This document shows positions 27,189 to 36,843 of a stretch of DNA of 64,000 bases, piece after piece; positions within the stretch are counted from its first letter, which is position 1; the number at the start of each line of letters is the position of its first letter. The stretch spans positions 62,001-126,000 of the forward strand of contig NZ_CP077095.1 in NCBI RefSeq assembly GCF_014268885.2, written 5' to 3'. The notes below the pieces were generated by a model. It was not told the DNA's origin, made no database searches, and was given only the letters and a program-made list of their open reading frames with translations. Position numbers and translations under genes: made by a program. The stretch comes from Pseudomonas xantholysinigenes (GTDB taxonomy: Bacteria; Pseudomonadota; Gammaproteobacteria; Pseudomonadales; Pseudomonadaceae).

Positions 27189-27670
27189 GCCTTGCCCCGG
27201 CAGTTGCCGCACAGGCCGACCACTTCGACGGTCTGGGTCTCGACGGCGAAACCCACGGCCTTGGCGCTGTCGACGATGGCGTTGCTGATGCTGTCCTGTT
27301 CCAGCTCGATGGCCACGTGGCAGGCGCGGCAGATCAGGAACTGGCCCTGGTGCGCGTGCTCGGGGTGGCTGCAGCCGATGAAGGCGTTGAGCGAGGCGAT
27401 GCGGTGCACCAGGCCGTTGTCGAGGAGGAAGTCCAGGGCGCGGTACACGGTGGGCGGCGCGGCGCGGCGGCCATCCTGCTCGCTGAGCACGGCGAGGATG
27501 TCGTAGGCGCCCAATGGCTTGTGGCTCTGCCACACCAGCTCCAGCACCCGCCGGCGCAGGGCGGTCAGGCGCAGACCCTGGCGGTTGCACAGCGCATCGG
27601 CCTCGGCCAGCGCGCTGTGGACGCAATGGGAATGATCGTGGGGGCGGTGGGCCAGTGGCGTGATGGACAT
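27185..27670 (-). CDS. zur: Zinc-responsive repressor, Fur family
   Basis: The 161-aa protein has the Fur-family winged helix ([20 protein letters not shown] then [19 protein letters not shown]) and two Cys pairs, CRAC and CGNC, that form the structural zinc site, plus a His-rich N-terminus ([11 protein letters not shown]). With zinc bound it should repress the znu genes. It is encoded first in an operon with znuCB and divergently from znuA, and so is probably autoregulated through the shared 66-bp region. Confidence 0.94.
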   Translation of the reverse strand: MSITPLAHRPHDHSHCVHSALAEADALCNRQGLRLTALRRRVLELVWQSHKPLGAYDILAVLSEQDGRRAAPPTVYRALDFLLDNGLVHRIASLNAFIGCSHPEHAHQGQFLICRACHVAIELEQDSISNAIVDSAKAVGFAVETQTVEVVGLCGNCRGKA

Positions 27671-27696
27671 GGGCAGCGACGGTTCTGGATGGAGAC

Positions 27697-27709
27697 GTTA
27701 TTATGTTAC
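27697..27709. promoter_or_regulatory. Candidate Zur operator between zur and znuA
   Basis: GTTATTATGTTAC is an AT-rich imperfect dyad of the kind recognised by Zur (GTTATnnTATAAC-like) in the short gap between the divergent zur and znuA genes. It also contains TATTAT, a possible -10 box. The match is partial. Confidence 0.45.
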
Positions 27710-27736
27710 CTGTTTCTGACGACCCGAGTATCCACC

Positions 27737-28645
27737 GTGTCCCGATTCCTTGCCCTGTTTGTCGCTTTCATCGCTGTTTCGGCCAACGCCGACGTGCGTG
27801 TGCTGACCAGTATCAAGCCTCTGCAGCAGATCGCCGCCGCCGTCCAGGACGGTGTCGGCAGCCCCGATGTGCTGCTGCCGCCAGGCGCCTCCCCGCATAA
27901 CTACGCGCTGCGCCCGTCCGATGTGCGCAAGGTCGGCGATGCCGACCTGCTCTACTGGATCGGTCCGGACATGGAAGGTTTCCTGCCCCGGGTGCTGGGC
28001 AACCGTGCCAAGCCGACCGTGGCCGTGCAGTCGCTGGCGGGCATGCAACTGCGTCACTTTGGCCAGGACAGCCATTCCCATGACGAGGACGACCACGACG
28101 ATCACGACCATGACCACCGCCCGGGCAGCCTCGATGCGCACCTGTGGCTGTCGTCGGTGAATGCCCGGGTGATCGCGACGCAGATGGCCGGCGACCTGGC
28201 GGCAGCCGATCCGGCCAACGCCACGCGTTACCAGGCCAACCTGAAACAGTTCGTCGAGCGCCTGGATGCCCTTGACCTGCGCATCAAGCAGCGCGTGGCA
28301 GGCATCGCCGGCAAACCGTACTTCGTGTTCCATGAGGCGTTCGACTACTTCGAGGCGGCCTACGGCCTGAAGCACACGGGCGTGTTCAGCGTGGCGTCCG
28401 AAGTGCAGCCGGGCGCGCAGCACGTGGCCGCGATGCGCAAGCGTCTGCAGGAAGTGGGCAAGACCTGCGTGTTCAGCGAGCCGCCACTGCGCCCGCGCCT
28501 GGCCGAGACGTTGACGGCGGGGTTGCCGGTGCGTTTGGCGGAGCTGGATGCGCTGGGGGGCAGCGATAGGGTGGATGCCAAGGGTTATGAGCGCTTGCTG
28601 GAGAAACTGGGCAGTGACCTGAGCGGTTGCCTGGAAAAGCTCTAG
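27737..28645 (+). CDS. znuA: Periplasmic zinc-binding protein of the ZnuABC importer
   Basis: It captures zinc in the periplasm. The 302-aa product from the GTG at 27737 begins with a signal peptide ([18 protein letters not shown]). Zinc-site features are [14 protein letters not shown] (His), a His/Asp-rich loop ([14 protein letters not shown], about residues 115-130), HLWLS and FHEAFDYF. An ATG upstream would place extra residues before the signal peptide, so GTG is preferred, although its ribosome-binding site is weak. Divergent from zur with a candidate Zur box between them. Confidence 0.92.
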   Translation: MSRFLALFVAFIAVSANADVRVLTSIKPLQQIAAAVQDGVGSPDVLLPPGASPHNYALRPSDVRKVGDADLLYWIGPDMEGFLPRVLGNRAKPTVAVQSLAGMQLRHFGQDSHSHDEDDHDDHDHDHRPGSLDAHLWLSSVNARVIATQMAGDLAAADPANATRYQANLKQFVERLDALDLRIKQRVAGIAGKPYFVFHEAFDYFEAAYGLKHTGVFSVASEVQPGAQHVAAMRKRLQEVGKTCVFSEPPLRPRLAETLTAGLPVRLAELDALGGSDRVDAKGYERLLEKLGSDLSGCLEKL

Positions 28646-28659
28646 CGCCAGGGCTGGCC

Positions 28660-28704
28660 CTTTCGCGGGTAAACCCGCTCCCACAGGTTGTGGGAGCGGG
28701 CGCG
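28660..28704. repeat. Inverted REP pair (CCCGCTCCCAC type)
   Basis: TTCGCGGGTAAACCCGCTCC followed by the reverse TGTGGGAGCGGGCGCGG, between the convergent znuA and thrB genes. Confidence 0.82.
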
Positions 28705-28705
28705 G

Positions 28706-29656
28706 TTACAAGGCGAACGGCAGCTTCAGCGCCACCTGCTGGCGCTGCGCCAGGCGCACCTCGAACTCGCTCGGGTCATGGATCATCACATCCATCCCGG
28801 CAAATGCCTGCGCCGCGATCAAGCGCGACAGCCAGAAGCGCACGCACGCCACGCGCAGTATCACCGGCCACAGCTCGGCCTCGGCGGCGGTGAATGGCCG
28901 TAGCGCCGCATAGGCACCCAGCAGCGCCTGGGCGCGTGGCAGGTCGATGCCGCCCTGCTCGTCCAGGCACCAGTCGTTCACGGTGATGGCGATGTCATAC
29001 AGCATCGGCCCGGAGCAGGCGTTGTAGAAGTCGATCAGCCCGGTCAGGTGGGTGCCTTCGAACATCACGTTGTCGCGGAACAGGTCGGCGTGCAGGTTGG
29101 CCTTGGGCAGGGCGAGGATCTGCGCCTTGTGCGCGCGGATCTCGTCCAGTGCCGGGGTCAGCAGCGCCGCCTGTTCGGTGCTCAGGCCCGGCAACAGCTC
29201 GGCGCCAGCCTCGAGCATCCACTCCAGGCCACGGTCGGTGCGGCGCTCGAGCATTCGCTCGCGGGTGGCCAGGTGGATATGCGCCTGGAGTTCGCCGACC
29301 TGGGCGCAATGCTGGTTGTTCGGTGCCTTGACGTGTTTGCCCGACAGCCGCGGTTGCAGCAGCGCCGGCTTGCCGCACAGCTCGCGCAGGCCTCGGCCGT
29401 CGCGGTCACGCACGGCGTAGGGCACAGGCATGTCGGCCTCGTGCAGCACGTCGAGCAGGTCGATGAAGAACGGCATGTCTTCGGCCGGCCCGCGCTCGAT
29501 CAGTGTGAGGACGAACTCCCCTTTTTCCAGGCTGACGAAAAAGTTGCTGTTCTCGGTACCGGCGGCGATGCCCTGGAAATCAAGCAGGCGGCCCAGCTCG
29601 TACGGCGCCAGAAAGGTTTCCAGCTCAGGCCGGGACACAGGGGTGAAGACTGACAT
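28706..29656 (-). CDS. thrB: Homoserine kinase, ThrB2 (aminoglycoside-phosphotransferase-fold) type
   Basis: It phosphorylates homoserine in threonine synthesis. The 316-aa protein belongs to the APH/choline-kinase fold rather than the GHMP family: ENSNFFVSLEKGEFVLTLIER near the N-terminus is the ATP-binding sheet, LHADLFRDNVMFEG holds the catalytic Asp and Asn (about residues 188-200), and GLIDFYNACSG the metal Asp. Length fits the family. The ATG at 29656 has little ribosome-binding sequence. Confidence 0.93.
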   Translation of the reverse strand: MSVFTPVSRPELETFLAPYELGRLLDFQGIAAGTENSNFFVSLEKGEFVLTLIERGPAEDMPFFIDLLDVLHEADMPVPYAVRDRDGRGLRELCGKPALLQPRLSGKHVKAPNNQHCAQVGELQAHIHLATRERMLERRTDRGLEWMLEAGAELLPGLSTEQAALLTPALDEIRAHKAQILALPKANLHADLFRDNVMFEGTHLTGLIDFYNACSGPMLYDIAITVNDWCLDEQGGIDLPRAQALLGAYAALRPFTAAEAELWPVILRVACVRFWLSRLIAAQAFAGMDVMIHDPSEFEVRLAQRQQVALKLPFAL

Positions 29657-29728
29657 GTTGAAGAATTGCCCATGCGGGCACCTCCGCCCGGAAGTGCCTG
29701 GTTGATAAGAACGATACGCGTTACTAGC

Positions 29729-30016
29729 TTACCACTCGAAGATCTTCCAGGACGGAATCAGCATGTCCGGCTGGTCGGAACGAATGAAATTGCCTTCGGA
29801 GCCATCGGCGCGTACCAGGAAATAAGGCTTGCCGCCTTTCGGCGTGACCTTGATCGCATACAGGAAACCGTTCTGCCGGTACTCCTGGATGGTTTTGTCG
29901 CCTTCCGTGCGAATGGTTACATCGGGATCGGCCGATGGGGCTTCGTCCGCCGCCAGGGTGACGGCTGGCATGGTGGCCAGCAGACCGAGCAGTAACAGGC
30001 GATTGAGTGTGCGCAT
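29729..30016 (-). CDS. DUF2782 family exported protein (95 aa)
   Basis: A signal peptide (residues 1-23, RLLLLGLLATMPAVTLA) is followed by a small domain with TIQEYRQNGFLYAIKVTPKGG and PYFLVRADGSEGNF, typical of DUF2782. It is divergent from polA and 73 bp upstream of thrB's start on the same strand. Function is not known; it is conserved beside polA in pseudomonads. Confidence 0.88.
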   Translation of the reverse strand: MRTLNRLLLLGLLATMPAVTLAADEAPSADPDVTIRTEGDKTIQEYRQNGFLYAIKVTPKGGKPYFLVRADGSEGNFIRSDQPDMLIPSWKIFEW

Positions 30017-30090
30017 GATAACCTAGTCCTTTTGTCGTCATTGATCCGGCTATTCTAGCTCCGGACCCGCCGAAAAGGTTGATTCTCCTC

Positions 30091-32838
30091 ATGAGCCAAG
30101 CGCCCCTCGTCCTGGTGGACGGTTCGTCCTACCTCTACCGCGCCTTTCACGCGCTGCCGCCGCTGACCACCTCCAAAGGCATGCCCACCGGCGCGGTCAA
30201 GGGCGTGCTGAACATGCTCAAGAGCCTGCGCAAGCAATACCCCGACAGCTTGTTCGCGGTGGTCTTCGACGCCAAGGGCGGGACGTTCCGCGATGCCATG
30301 TTCGCCGAGTACAAGGCCAACCGCCCGAGCATGCCCGACGACCTGCGGGTGCAGGTCGAGCCGCTGCATGCCAGTGTCCGCGCCCTGGGCTACCCGCTGT
30401 TGTGTGTCGAAGGCGTGGAGGCCGATGACGTCATCGGCACCCTGGCGCGCAGCAGCGCGGCGGCCGGTCGCCCGGTGATCATCTCGACCGGCGACAAGGA
30501 CATGGCCCAATTGGTGGACGGCCACGTCACCCTGGTCAACACCATGACCGGCAGCGTGCTGGACGTCGCCGGCGTGCACGAGAAGTTCGGCGTGGGCCCC
30601 GAGCACATCATCGACTTCCTGGCCCTGATGGGTGACAAGGTCGACAACATTCCCGGCGTGCCGGGTGTCGGCGAGAAGACCGCGGTAGGCCTGCTGACCG
30701 GTATCGGCGGCGGCTTGAGCGACCTGTACCAGAACCTCGACAAGGTCCCGGCCCTGGCCATCCGTGGCGCCAAGACCCTGCCGGCCAAGCTCGAGGAGCA
30801 CCGCGACGCGGCCTTCCTGTCCTATGAGCTGGCCACCATCAAGTGCGACGTCGAGTTGGATGTCGAGGTCGATGCACTGGTTTGCGGCGAGCCCGACCGC
30901 GAGGCACTGCTGGCGCTGTACACCGAGATGGAATTCAAGAGCTGGATCGCCGACGTGCAGCGCGAGGCGGCCCAGGCCGGTACCACGGTCGTTGCCGCCG
31001 CAGTACCTGAGCAGAAGGTCGAGCCAACGTACGAAACCATCCTCGACCAGGCGCGTTTCGACGCCTGGCTGGAGAAACTGCGCCAGGCGCCGCTGTTTGC
31101 CTTCGACACCGAGACCACGGGCCTGGACGCGCAGAAAGCGCAGCTGGTCGGCCTATCCTTCGCTGTCACCCCGTTCGAGGCCGCCTACGTGCCGCTGGCC
31201 CATGACTACGAAGGCGCTCCGGCGCAGTTGGACCGTGAAGCCGTATTGCTGGCGCTCAAGCCACTGCTGGAAGACCCAGCCAAGGGCAAGGTCGGGCAGA
31301 ACGCCAAGTACGACATCAATATCCTGGCCAACGGCAGCCCGGCCATCCTGATGCGTGGCGTGGCCTACGACACCATGCTCGAGTCCTACGTGTTCAACTC
31401 CACCGCCACCCGTCACGACATGGACAGCCTGGCGCAGAAGTACCTGGACCACACCACCATCTCGTTCGAGGACATCGCCGGCAAAGGCGCCAAGCAGCTG
31501 ACCTTCAACCAGATCCACCTGGACAAGGCCGGCCCCTATGCCGCCGAGGACGCCGACATCACCCTGCGTCTGCACCACGCGTTGCAGGCACGCTTGGCTG
31601 AAACGCCGAGCGTGATGCCCGTGCTGATGGACATCGAGATGCCGCTGGTGCCCGTGCTGGCGCGCATCGAGCGCCAGGGCGCACTGGTGGATGCGGCGTT
31701 GCTGAAGGTGCAGAGTGGCGAGCTGGGCGTGAAGATGGCCGACCTGGAGAGCAAGGCCTTCGAGCTGGCCGGTGAGGTGTTCAATCTGGGCTCGCCCAAG
31801 CAGCTTGGCCTGATCCTGTACGACAAGCTCGGCATGCCGGTGTTGAGCAAAACCGCCAAGGGCCAGCCTTCCACGGCCGAGGCCGTGCTCGATGAACTGG
31901 CCGAACAGGGCTACCCGCTGCCCGAAGTACTGATGCAGTACCGCAGCCTGAGCAAGCTCAAGAACACCTACACCGACAAGCTGCCCGAGCAGATCAACCC
32001 GCGTACCGGGCGCATCCACACCTCCTACCAGCAGGCCGTGGCCGCCACCGGGCGCCTGTCGTCCAACGACCCGAACCTGCAGAACATCCCGATTCGCACC
32101 GCCGAAGGCCGGCGCATACGCCAGGCCTTCGTCGCCAGCCCAGGCTACAAGCTGCTGGCGGCGGACTACTCGCAGATCGAACTGCGCATCATGGCCCACC
32201 TGGCCAAGGACGAAGGCCTGCTGCATGCCTTCCGCAACGACCTGGACGTGCACCGCGCCACCGCCGCCGAGGTGTTTGGTGTGGCCCTGGAGGCGGTGAC
32301 CACCGACCAGCGGCGCAGCGCCAAGGCGATCAACTTCGGCCTGATCTACGGCATGAGCGCGTTCGGCCTGGCCAAGCAGATCGGCGTCGATCGCAAGCAG
32401 TCCCAGGACTACATCGACCGTTATTTCGCCCGCTACCCCGGCGTGCTGGCGTACATGGAGCGCACCCGCGCCCAGGCCGCCGAGCAAGGTTTCGTCGAAA
32501 CCCTGTTCGGCCGGCGCCTGTACCTGCCGGACATCAACGCCAAGAACCCGGCCCTGCGCAAGGGCGCCGAGCGCACGGCGATCAACGCGCCGATGCAGGG
32601 CACCGCGGCGGATATCATCAAGCGCGCCATGGTGGCGGTGGACAACTGGCTGAGCGACAGCGGGCTGGATGCGCGGGTGATCCTCCAGGTGCACGACGAA
32701 CTGGTGCTGGAGGTACGCGAGGACCTGGTCGAGCAGGTGAAAGATGAAATTCGTGGCTACATGAGTGGCGCCGCGCAACTCGATGTACCGCTGCTGGTGG
32801 AAGTCGGCATTGGCGCGAATTGGGACGAAGCTCACTAA
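30091..32838 (+). CDS. polA: DNA polymerase I
   Basis: It fills gaps and removes RNA primers in replication and repair. The 915-aa protein has all three domains: 5'-3' exonuclease (residues 1-300; [45 protein letters not shown]), 3'-5' proofreading (about 310-500; [20 protein letters not shown]), and polymerase (about 520-915; motif [13 protein letters not shown], motif [15 protein letters not shown], motif [11 protein letters not shown]). ATG 30091 matches the family start; a TTG four codons earlier is closer to AAAAGG and cannot be excluded. Confidence 0.97.
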   Translation: MSQAPLVLVDGSSYLYRAFHALPPLTTSKGMPTGAVKGVLNMLKSLRKQYPDSLFAVVFDAKGGTFRDAMFAEYKANRPSMPDDLRVQVEPLHASVRALGYPLLCVEGVEADDVIGTLARSSAAAGRPVIISTGDKDMAQLVDGHVTLVNTMTGSVLDVAGVHEKFGVGPEHIIDFLALMGDKVDNIPGVPGVGEKTAVGLLTGIGGGLSDLYQNLDKVPALAIRGAKTLPAKLEEHRDAAFLSYELATIKCDVELDVEVDALVCGEPDREALLALYTEMEFKSWIADVQREAAQAGTTVVAAAVPEQKVEPTYETILDQARFDAWLEKLRQAPLFAFDTETTGLDAQKAQLVGLSFAVTPFEAAYVPLAHDYEGAPAQLDREAVLLALKPLLEDPAKGKVGQNAKYDINILANGSPAILMRGVAYDTMLESYVFNSTATRHDMDSLAQKYLDHTTISFEDIAGKGAKQLTFNQIHLDKAGPYAAEDADITLRLHHALQARLAETPSVMPVLMDIEMPLVPVLARIERQGALVDAALLKVQSGELGVKMADLESKAFELAGEVFNLGSPKQLGLILYDKLGMPVLSKTAKGQPSTAEAVLDELAEQGYPLPEVLMQYRSLSKLKNTYTDKLPEQINPRTGRIHTSYQQAVAATGRLSSNDPNLQNIPIRTAEGRRIRQAFVASPGYKLLAADYSQIELRIMAHLAKDEGLLHAFRNDLDVHRATAAEVFGVALEAVTTDQRRSAKAINFGLIYGMSAFGLAKQIGVDRKQSQDYIDRYFARYPGVLAYMERTRAQAAEQGFVETLFGRRLYLPDINAKNPALRKGAERTAINAPMQGTAADIIKRAMVAVDNWLSDSGLDARVILQVHDELVLEVREDLVEQVKDEIRGYMSGAAQLDVPLLVEVGIGANWDEAH

Positions 32839-32952
32839 ACGCAGCGTGAAAGCTGTGTAGGATCTGCGGCGTAGTGTCGCGGATCCGGAGCTGGCCGAAG
32901 GCCATTAGATCGGGAGTTTCATGAAACTATCGCAAATAGTTTCCAGGGGCTC

Positions 32953-32981
32953 GGAACTAATCCGGTGAACCGCCACTCAGA
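32953..32981 (+). promoter_or_regulatory. AlgU (sigma-22/sigma-E)-type promoter of ersA
   Basis: GGAACT (32953-32958) and TCAGA (32977-32981), spaced by 18 bp, resemble the sigma-22 consensus GAACTT-N16/17-TCTGA. ErsA of P. aeruginosa is known to be sigma-22 dependent. Confidence 0.6.
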
Positions 32982-32986
32982 GGTAC

Positions 32987-33117
32987 TGAATGGCTGGTGA
33001 AGCCTTTCGATGCTCCTATGTTGTGTTAAGTGTTGGCAGATACCCGGACCCCGCCCTAGCGGTCCGGACTTGAACCCCGAACTTCCCCCTCCCCATATGA
33101 AGTCCGGGGTTTTTTTT
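32987..33117 (+). ncRNA. ersA: ErsA small regulatory RNA (Spot 42-like locus)
   Basis: The segment lies between polA and engB, the syntenic place of Spot 42 in enterobacteria and ErsA in Pseudomonas. An AlgU-like promoter ends just upstream, and a strong terminator with eight T ends at 33117, giving about 131 nt, close to the 132 nt known for P. aeruginosa ErsA. A stable hairpin CCGGACC/GGTCCGG (33044-33067) precedes the terminator stem, and the terminator loop exposes a C-rich stretch (TTCCCCCTCCCC) suited to pairing with mRNA ribosome-binding sites. Known targets in P. aeruginosa include algC; none is testable here. The exact 5' end is an estimate. Confidence 0.82.
33075..33117 (+). terminator. 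Rho-independent terminator of ersA
   Basis: CCCCGAACTTC (33075-33085) pairs with GAAGTCCGGGG (33099-33109) with one mismatch and is followed by eight T. Confidence 0.9.
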
Positions 33118-33142
33118 GCCCGTAATTCGGCGTTTGGGCGGG

Positions 33143-33261
33143 GTGCTGCCTCTGTGGAAGCGGGCTTGTCGGACCGCCGCACCGCCGCGAAGCAAGCGAC
33201 GCGGTGCCTGGCACCGGCTGTGCCGGTGTTCGCGGCTGAAGCCGCTCCCACAGTGACCGCG
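33143..33261. repeat. Composite REP cluster with internal hairpin
   Basis: Degenerate REP arms (GGAAGCGGGCTTGTCGG and GCCGCTCCCACAG) enclose GCAAGCGACGCGG and the hairpin GGCACCGGCTGTGCC. The same composite is seen at 61339-61412, and a related one at 53816-53904. Confidence 0.7.
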
Positions 33262-33303
33262 CTAGCTTTGGCAGTTGAGCAAGACAGTTGCACCCACAAG
33301 CCT

Positions 33304-33936
33304 TCAGGCCACCGGCTTGTCTTCCAGCTCCATCCAGTCCGCCAGCACCCGGTAGGCTTCTTCCAGGCCCAGGCGCTTGGGCGCCGAGAACAACTGGATG
33401 GTCACGCCGTCACCCCAGCCCTTGCGAATCTCCGCCTGTACCTTGAGCAGGGTGTTCTTGCCCGCGCCGTGGGTCAGCTTGTCGGCCTTGGTCAGCAGGA
33501 TATGCATGGGCATGCCGCTGGCCTTGGCCCAGTCGAGCATCATCTTGTCGAAGTCGGTCATCGGGTGACGGGTGTCCATCATCAGGATCACCCCGCGCAG
33601 GCACTCGCGGCTGCCCAGGTAGGCCTCCAGGTGTTTCTGCCAATGCTGCTTGAGCGGGATCGGCACTTTTGCATAACCGTAGCCCGGCAGGTCGACCAAA
33701 CGCCGTTCATCGTCCAGACTGAAGAAATTCAGCAGTTGGGTGCGCCCGGGGGTCTTCGAGGTGCGCGCCAGGCTGGCGTGGGTCAGGGTGTTGAGGGCAC
33801 TGGATTTACCGGCGTTGGAACGGCCGGCGAAAGCCACCTCGTAACCCTGGTCTTCGGGGCATTGTTCGACCTTGGCGGCGCTGAGGGCGAATTTGGCTTT
33901 CTGGCAGAGGCCGAGGATGGGGTTCTTGACTTGCAT
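33304..33936 (-). CDS. engB: Ribosome biogenesis GTPase EngB (YihA/YsxC)
   Basis: This GTPase acts in assembly of the large ribosomal subunit. The 210-aa protein carries G1 [10 protein letters not shown]2 [12 protein letters not shown]3 [11 protein letters not shown]4 TKADKL and G5 FSAPKRLG. The ATG at 33936 is placed where family homology starts; a longer open frame continues upstream. It is divergent from the cytochrome c gene at 34145. Conserved next to polA and ersA. Confidence 0.95.
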   Translation of the reverse strand: MQVKNPILGLCQKAKFALSAAKVEQCPEDQGYEVAFAGRSNAGKSSALNTLTHASLARTSKTPGRTQLLNFFSLDDERRLVDLPGYGYAKVPIPLKQHWQKHLEAYLGSRECLRGVILMMDTRHPMTDFDKMMLDWAKASGMPMHILLTKADKLTHGAGKNTLLKVQAEIRKGWGDGVTIQLFSAPKRLGLEEAYRVLADWMELEDKPVA

Positions 33937-34144
33937 GGGATTTCCGATGTGGGTGTTGCCCAGCGCTGGAGGCGTAGGACCAGGCCTGGCAAGCGGTGTC
34001 GTTTCCGTTTGGCTGGCGGAAGTATATAATGCCCCAGTTTTTGTGTGCTCATTCGCCCAGCGAAGGCAATTGAGCATGGGGTGTCGAACAATAGCTCGCG
34101 CAACAGAACGCAGCGCGGCCCCCAACCCTGTCAGGTCGTTTCGC

Positions 34145-34447
34145 ATGGCGAAATGGCTGCTTGCTGTCGGTATGTTCCTGCCGTTTTTCAGCGCACAGGC
34201 TACACAGGATCCCGAGGCGTTGTACAACCGCACGTGCGCGGCCTGTCACGCCGGACAACTGCCCCAGGCACCTAAAAGCGGTGACCGGGCGGCCTGGGAG
34301 CCAAGGCTGGCGCGAGGCATGGAGCAACTGGTGGTGCATGTTACACAGGGTTTCAAGGCTATGCCGCCGCGTGGATTGTGCATGGACTGCAGTGCCGAGG
34401 ACTACCGTTTGGTCATCCTTTGGATGAGCGGCAGTCCCGATACATAA
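34145..34447 (+). CDS. Small periplasmic c-type cytochrome, c5-like (100 aa)
   Basis: A signal peptide ([19 protein letters not shown]) is followed by one heme site CAACH (residues 31-35), a predicted axial Met in KAMPPRG, and a second Cys pair (CMDC), the layout of cytochrome c5-like proteins. It is exported and should carry one covalent heme. The start at 34145 is the ATG directly before the signal peptide. It lies 31 bp before the cytochrome c4 gene, probably co-transcribed. Confidence 0.9.
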   Translation: MAKWLLAVGMFLPFFSAQATQDPEALYNRTCAACHAGQLPQAPKSGDRAAWEPRLARGMEQLVVHVTQGFKAMPPRGLCMDCSAEDYRLVILWMSGSPDT

Positions 34448-34478
34448 CATTTCACCCTTAGCCGTGTTGGATTAGCTG

Positions 34479-35096
34479 ATGAACAAACTAGTCGTGAGTC
34501 TGCTGTTGACCATGGGTGTCGCAGGTGCGGCCACTGCTGCAGAACCTATCAAGGGCGACGCCGCCGCCGGCCAGGCCAAGACTGCCGTCTGTGGCGCCTG
34601 CCACAACCCCGACGGCAATAGCCTGGCGCCGAACTTCCCGAAACTCGCCGGCCAAGGCCAGCGCTACCTCGAAAAACAACTGCACGACATCAAGTCCGGC
34701 AAGCGTACCGTGCTGGAGATGACCGGCATGCTGGCCAACTTCAACGACCAGGACATGGCCGACATCGCCGCCTACTTCGCCAGCCAGAAAGGCAGCGTCG
34801 GCGCCGCCGATCCGAAGCTGGTCGAGCGTGGCCGCGCGCTGTTCAACGGCGGCGACCTCGAGAAAGGCATGCCGGCCTGCACCGGTTGCCACTCACCCAA
34901 TGGCGCGGGCATCGCCTTGGCGGGTTTCCCCCATCTCAGTGGCCAGCACGCCCAGTACGTCGGCAAGCAGCTGACCGACTTCCGCGAAGGCAACCGCACC
35001 AACGACGGTGACGCCATGACCATGCGCACCATCGCCGGCAAGCTGAGCAACAAGGACATCGAAGCGCTGTCCAGCTACATCCAGGGCCTGCACTGA
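34479..35096 (+). CDS. Diheme cytochrome c4
   Basis: The 205-aa periplasmic protein has a signal peptide (residues 1-20) and two homologous cytochrome domains, with heme motifs CGACH (about residue 38) and CTGCH (about residue 140) and axial Met residues in LEMTGMLANF and DAMTMRTIAGKL. Cytochrome c4 carries electrons to terminal oxidases. A strong terminator follows the gene. Confidence 0.96.
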   Translation: MNKLVVSLLLTMGVAGAATAAEPIKGDAAAGQAKTAVCGACHNPDGNSLAPNFPKLAGQGQRYLEKQLHDIKSGKRTVLEMTGMLANFNDQDMADIAAYFASQKGSVGAADPKLVERGRALFNGGDLEKGMPACTGCHSPNGAGIALAGFPHLSGQHAQYVGKQLTDFREGNRTNDGDAMTMRTIAGKLSNKDIEALSSYIQGLH

Positions 35097-35148
35097 TCCT
35101 CTAGGTCCGGGCGTTAACACTCGGTTAATGCTTCAGCGCTAAAGATGA

Positions 35149-35176
35149 AAAGGGCAGCCCGCGCTGCCCTTTTTTC
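35149..35176 (+). terminator. Rho-independent terminator after cytochrome c4
   Basis: AAGGGCAGC and GCTGCCCTT arms around CCGC are followed by a run of T. Confidence 0.9.
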
Positions 35177-35270
35177 TGTCCATAGCCGTTACACTACAGA
35201 ACTCGAGCCCTTCCCGGCCTGTCCTACGCAGGTCGCGTCGAGGCGACCAAAGACTGCTCAGGAGTAAAGC

Positions 35271-35906
35271 ATGCGTAAACTGATTCTCAGCGCTGCGCTG
35301 GTCGCCGCCAGCGTATTCGGTATGGCCGCCGTGCAGGCCGCTGAACCTGCCACCGCCGGCAAGGAATATATCGAGCTGAGCAACCCCGTCCCGGTGTCGG
35401 TGCCAGGCAAGATCGAAGTCGTCGAGCTGTTCTGGTACGGCTGCCCGCACTGCTACCACTTCGAGCCGACCATCAACCCCTGGGCTGAAAAGCTGCCGAA
35501 GGACGTCAACTTCAAGCGCGTACCCGCCATGTTCGGCGGCCCGTGGGATGCCCACGGCCAGATGTTCCTGACCCTCGAAGCCATGGGCGTCGAGCACAAC
35601 GTCCACGCTGCCGTATTCGACGCCATCCAGAACAAGCGCATGCGCCTGACCAAGCCTGAAGAAATGGCCGATTTCCTGGCCACCCAGGGCGTGGACAAGG
35701 ACAAGTTCCTGGCCACCTTCAACTCATTCGCCATTAAAGGCCAGGTCAACCAGGCCAAAGAGCTCGCCAAAAAGTACGAAATTACTGGCGTTCCAAGCCT
35801 GGTGGTCAATGGCAAGTACCGCTTCGACCTGGGTACCGCTGGCGGTCCTGAGGGCGTGCTGAACGTCGCCGACCAGCTGATCGCCAAGGAGCGCGCCGCT
35901 AAGTAA
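35271..35906 (+). CDS. dsbA: Periplasmic thiol:disulfide interchange protein
   Basis: It oxidises cysteine pairs in exported proteins. The 211-aa sequence has a signal peptide (residues 1-22), a thioredoxin fold with the active site CPHC (FWYGCPHCYHFEP, about residues 56-59), the cis-Pro loop TGVPSLVVNGKY and the intervening helical domain. CAGGAG precedes the ATG. It is followed 12 bp later by a phosphatase/nuclease gene in the same orientation. Confidence 0.96.
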   Translation: MRKLILSAALVAASVFGMAAVQAAEPATAGKEYIELSNPVPVSVPGKIEVVELFWYGCPHCYHFEPTINPWAEKLPKDVNFKRVPAMFGGPWDAHGQMFLTLEAMGVEHNVHAAVFDAIQNKRMRLTKPEEMADFLATQGVDKDKFLATFNSFAIKGQVNQAKELAKKYEITGVPSLVVNGKYRFDLGTAGGPEGVLNVADQLIAKERAAK

Positions 35907-35918
35907 GCGGCGAGCGCC

Positions 35919-36773
35919 ATGGGCCGCTTTCGTTCCACCCGAAGCGTCGGCCTGCACCAGCCGCAGGTCAACGAGCATCACCTGCAGGCCACCGGCCTGC
36001 CGGCCGATGGTCGTCTGCGGCTGCTCAGTTTCAATATCCAGGTCGGTATCAGCACCGAGCGTTATCGCCATTACGTGACCCGCAGCTGGCAGCACCTGCT
36101 GCCGCACAATGGCCGCGCCGGCAACCTGCAGAAGATCGGCGAGCTGCTCGGTGATTTCGACCTGGTGGCCTTGCAGGAAGCCGATGGCGGCAGCCTGCGC
36201 TCGGGCTACGTCAACCAGGTCGAGCATCTTGCCCAGCTGGGCGCCTTTCCCTACTGGTACCAGCAGCTCAATCGCAACCTCGGACGCTTCGCCCAGCACA
36301 GCAACGGCGTGCTCAGCCGCCTCAAGCCCCAGCACCTGGAAGACCACCCCTTGCCTGGCCCCGCAGGGCGAGGAGCGATCCTGGTGCGTTTTGGCGAGGG
36401 TGAGGACGCGCTGATCGTGGTGGTGATGCACCTGGCCCTGGGCGCCAAGACCCGCGTCCGCCAGCTGGCTTACATTCGCGAGTTGATCGGCGGCTATCGC
36501 CACCAGGTCCTCATGGGTGACATGAACACCCACGCCAGCGACCTGCTCGAACACTCGCCGCTGCGCGACCTGGGCCTGGTCGCGCCCCAGGTCGAGGCCA
36601 CCTTTCCGAGTTGGCGGCCACAGCGCTGCCTTGACCATATCCTGCTCAGCCCGAGTCTGGCCCTGGAGCGGGTCGAGGTGCTGGCCCAACCGATTTCCGA
36701 CCACCTTCCGGTCGCCGTCGAGATCCGATTGCCTGATGCCCTGACTGTGGATACGCTGCCGATCCCCAGCTAG
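35919..36773 (+). CDS. Endonuclease/exonuclease/phosphatase (EEP) family protein
   Basis: The 284-aa protein has the EEP superfamily motifs: LLSFNIQVG (metal Asn), DLVALQEADGG (metal Glu), a central HLALGAKTRVRQLAYIREL, MGDMNTH (Asp/Asn pair) and the C-terminal CLDHILLS and SDHLPV (catalytic His). No signal peptide was seen. It may act on DNA, phospholipid head groups or inositol-like phosphates; the sequence does not decide. Directly downstream of dsbA. Confidence 0.88.
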   Translation: MGRFRSTRSVGLHQPQVNEHHLQATGLPADGRLRLLSFNIQVGISTERYRHYVTRSWQHLLPHNGRAGNLQKIGELLGDFDLVALQEADGGSLRSGYVNQVEHLAQLGAFPYWYQQLNRNLGRFAQHSNGVLSRLKPQHLEDHPLPGPAGRGAILVRFGEGEDALIVVVMHLALGAKTRVRQLAYIRELIGGYRHQVLMGDMNTHASDLLEHSPLRDLGLVAPQVEATFPSWRPQRCLDHILLSPSLALERVEVLAQPISDHLPVAVEIRLPDALTVDTLPIPS

Positions 36774-36843
36774 GCCTGCCAAGGGCGAGTCATGCCCTCA
36801 AGTGTTCGGCTTTTCCGCCGAAATCCAGTGATTACAGGACTAG

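Larger units (their letters stand above)
32839..33303. other. 465-bp polA-engB intergenic region
   Basis: It contains the ersA small RNA gene with its promoter and terminator, then a degenerate REP cluster, all listed separately. Nothing else was recognised. Confidence 0.8.

Noticed and set aside
27317..27736. N-terminal extension of znuA by about 140 codons
   Set aside because: It is antisense to zur and lies upstream of the signal peptide; the mature ZnuA begins correctly from GTG 27737.
31153..32835. A 560-codon open frame antisense to polA
   Set aside because: The plus strand is unambiguous DNA polymerase I; the antisense product has no recognisable domain and no ribosome-binding site.
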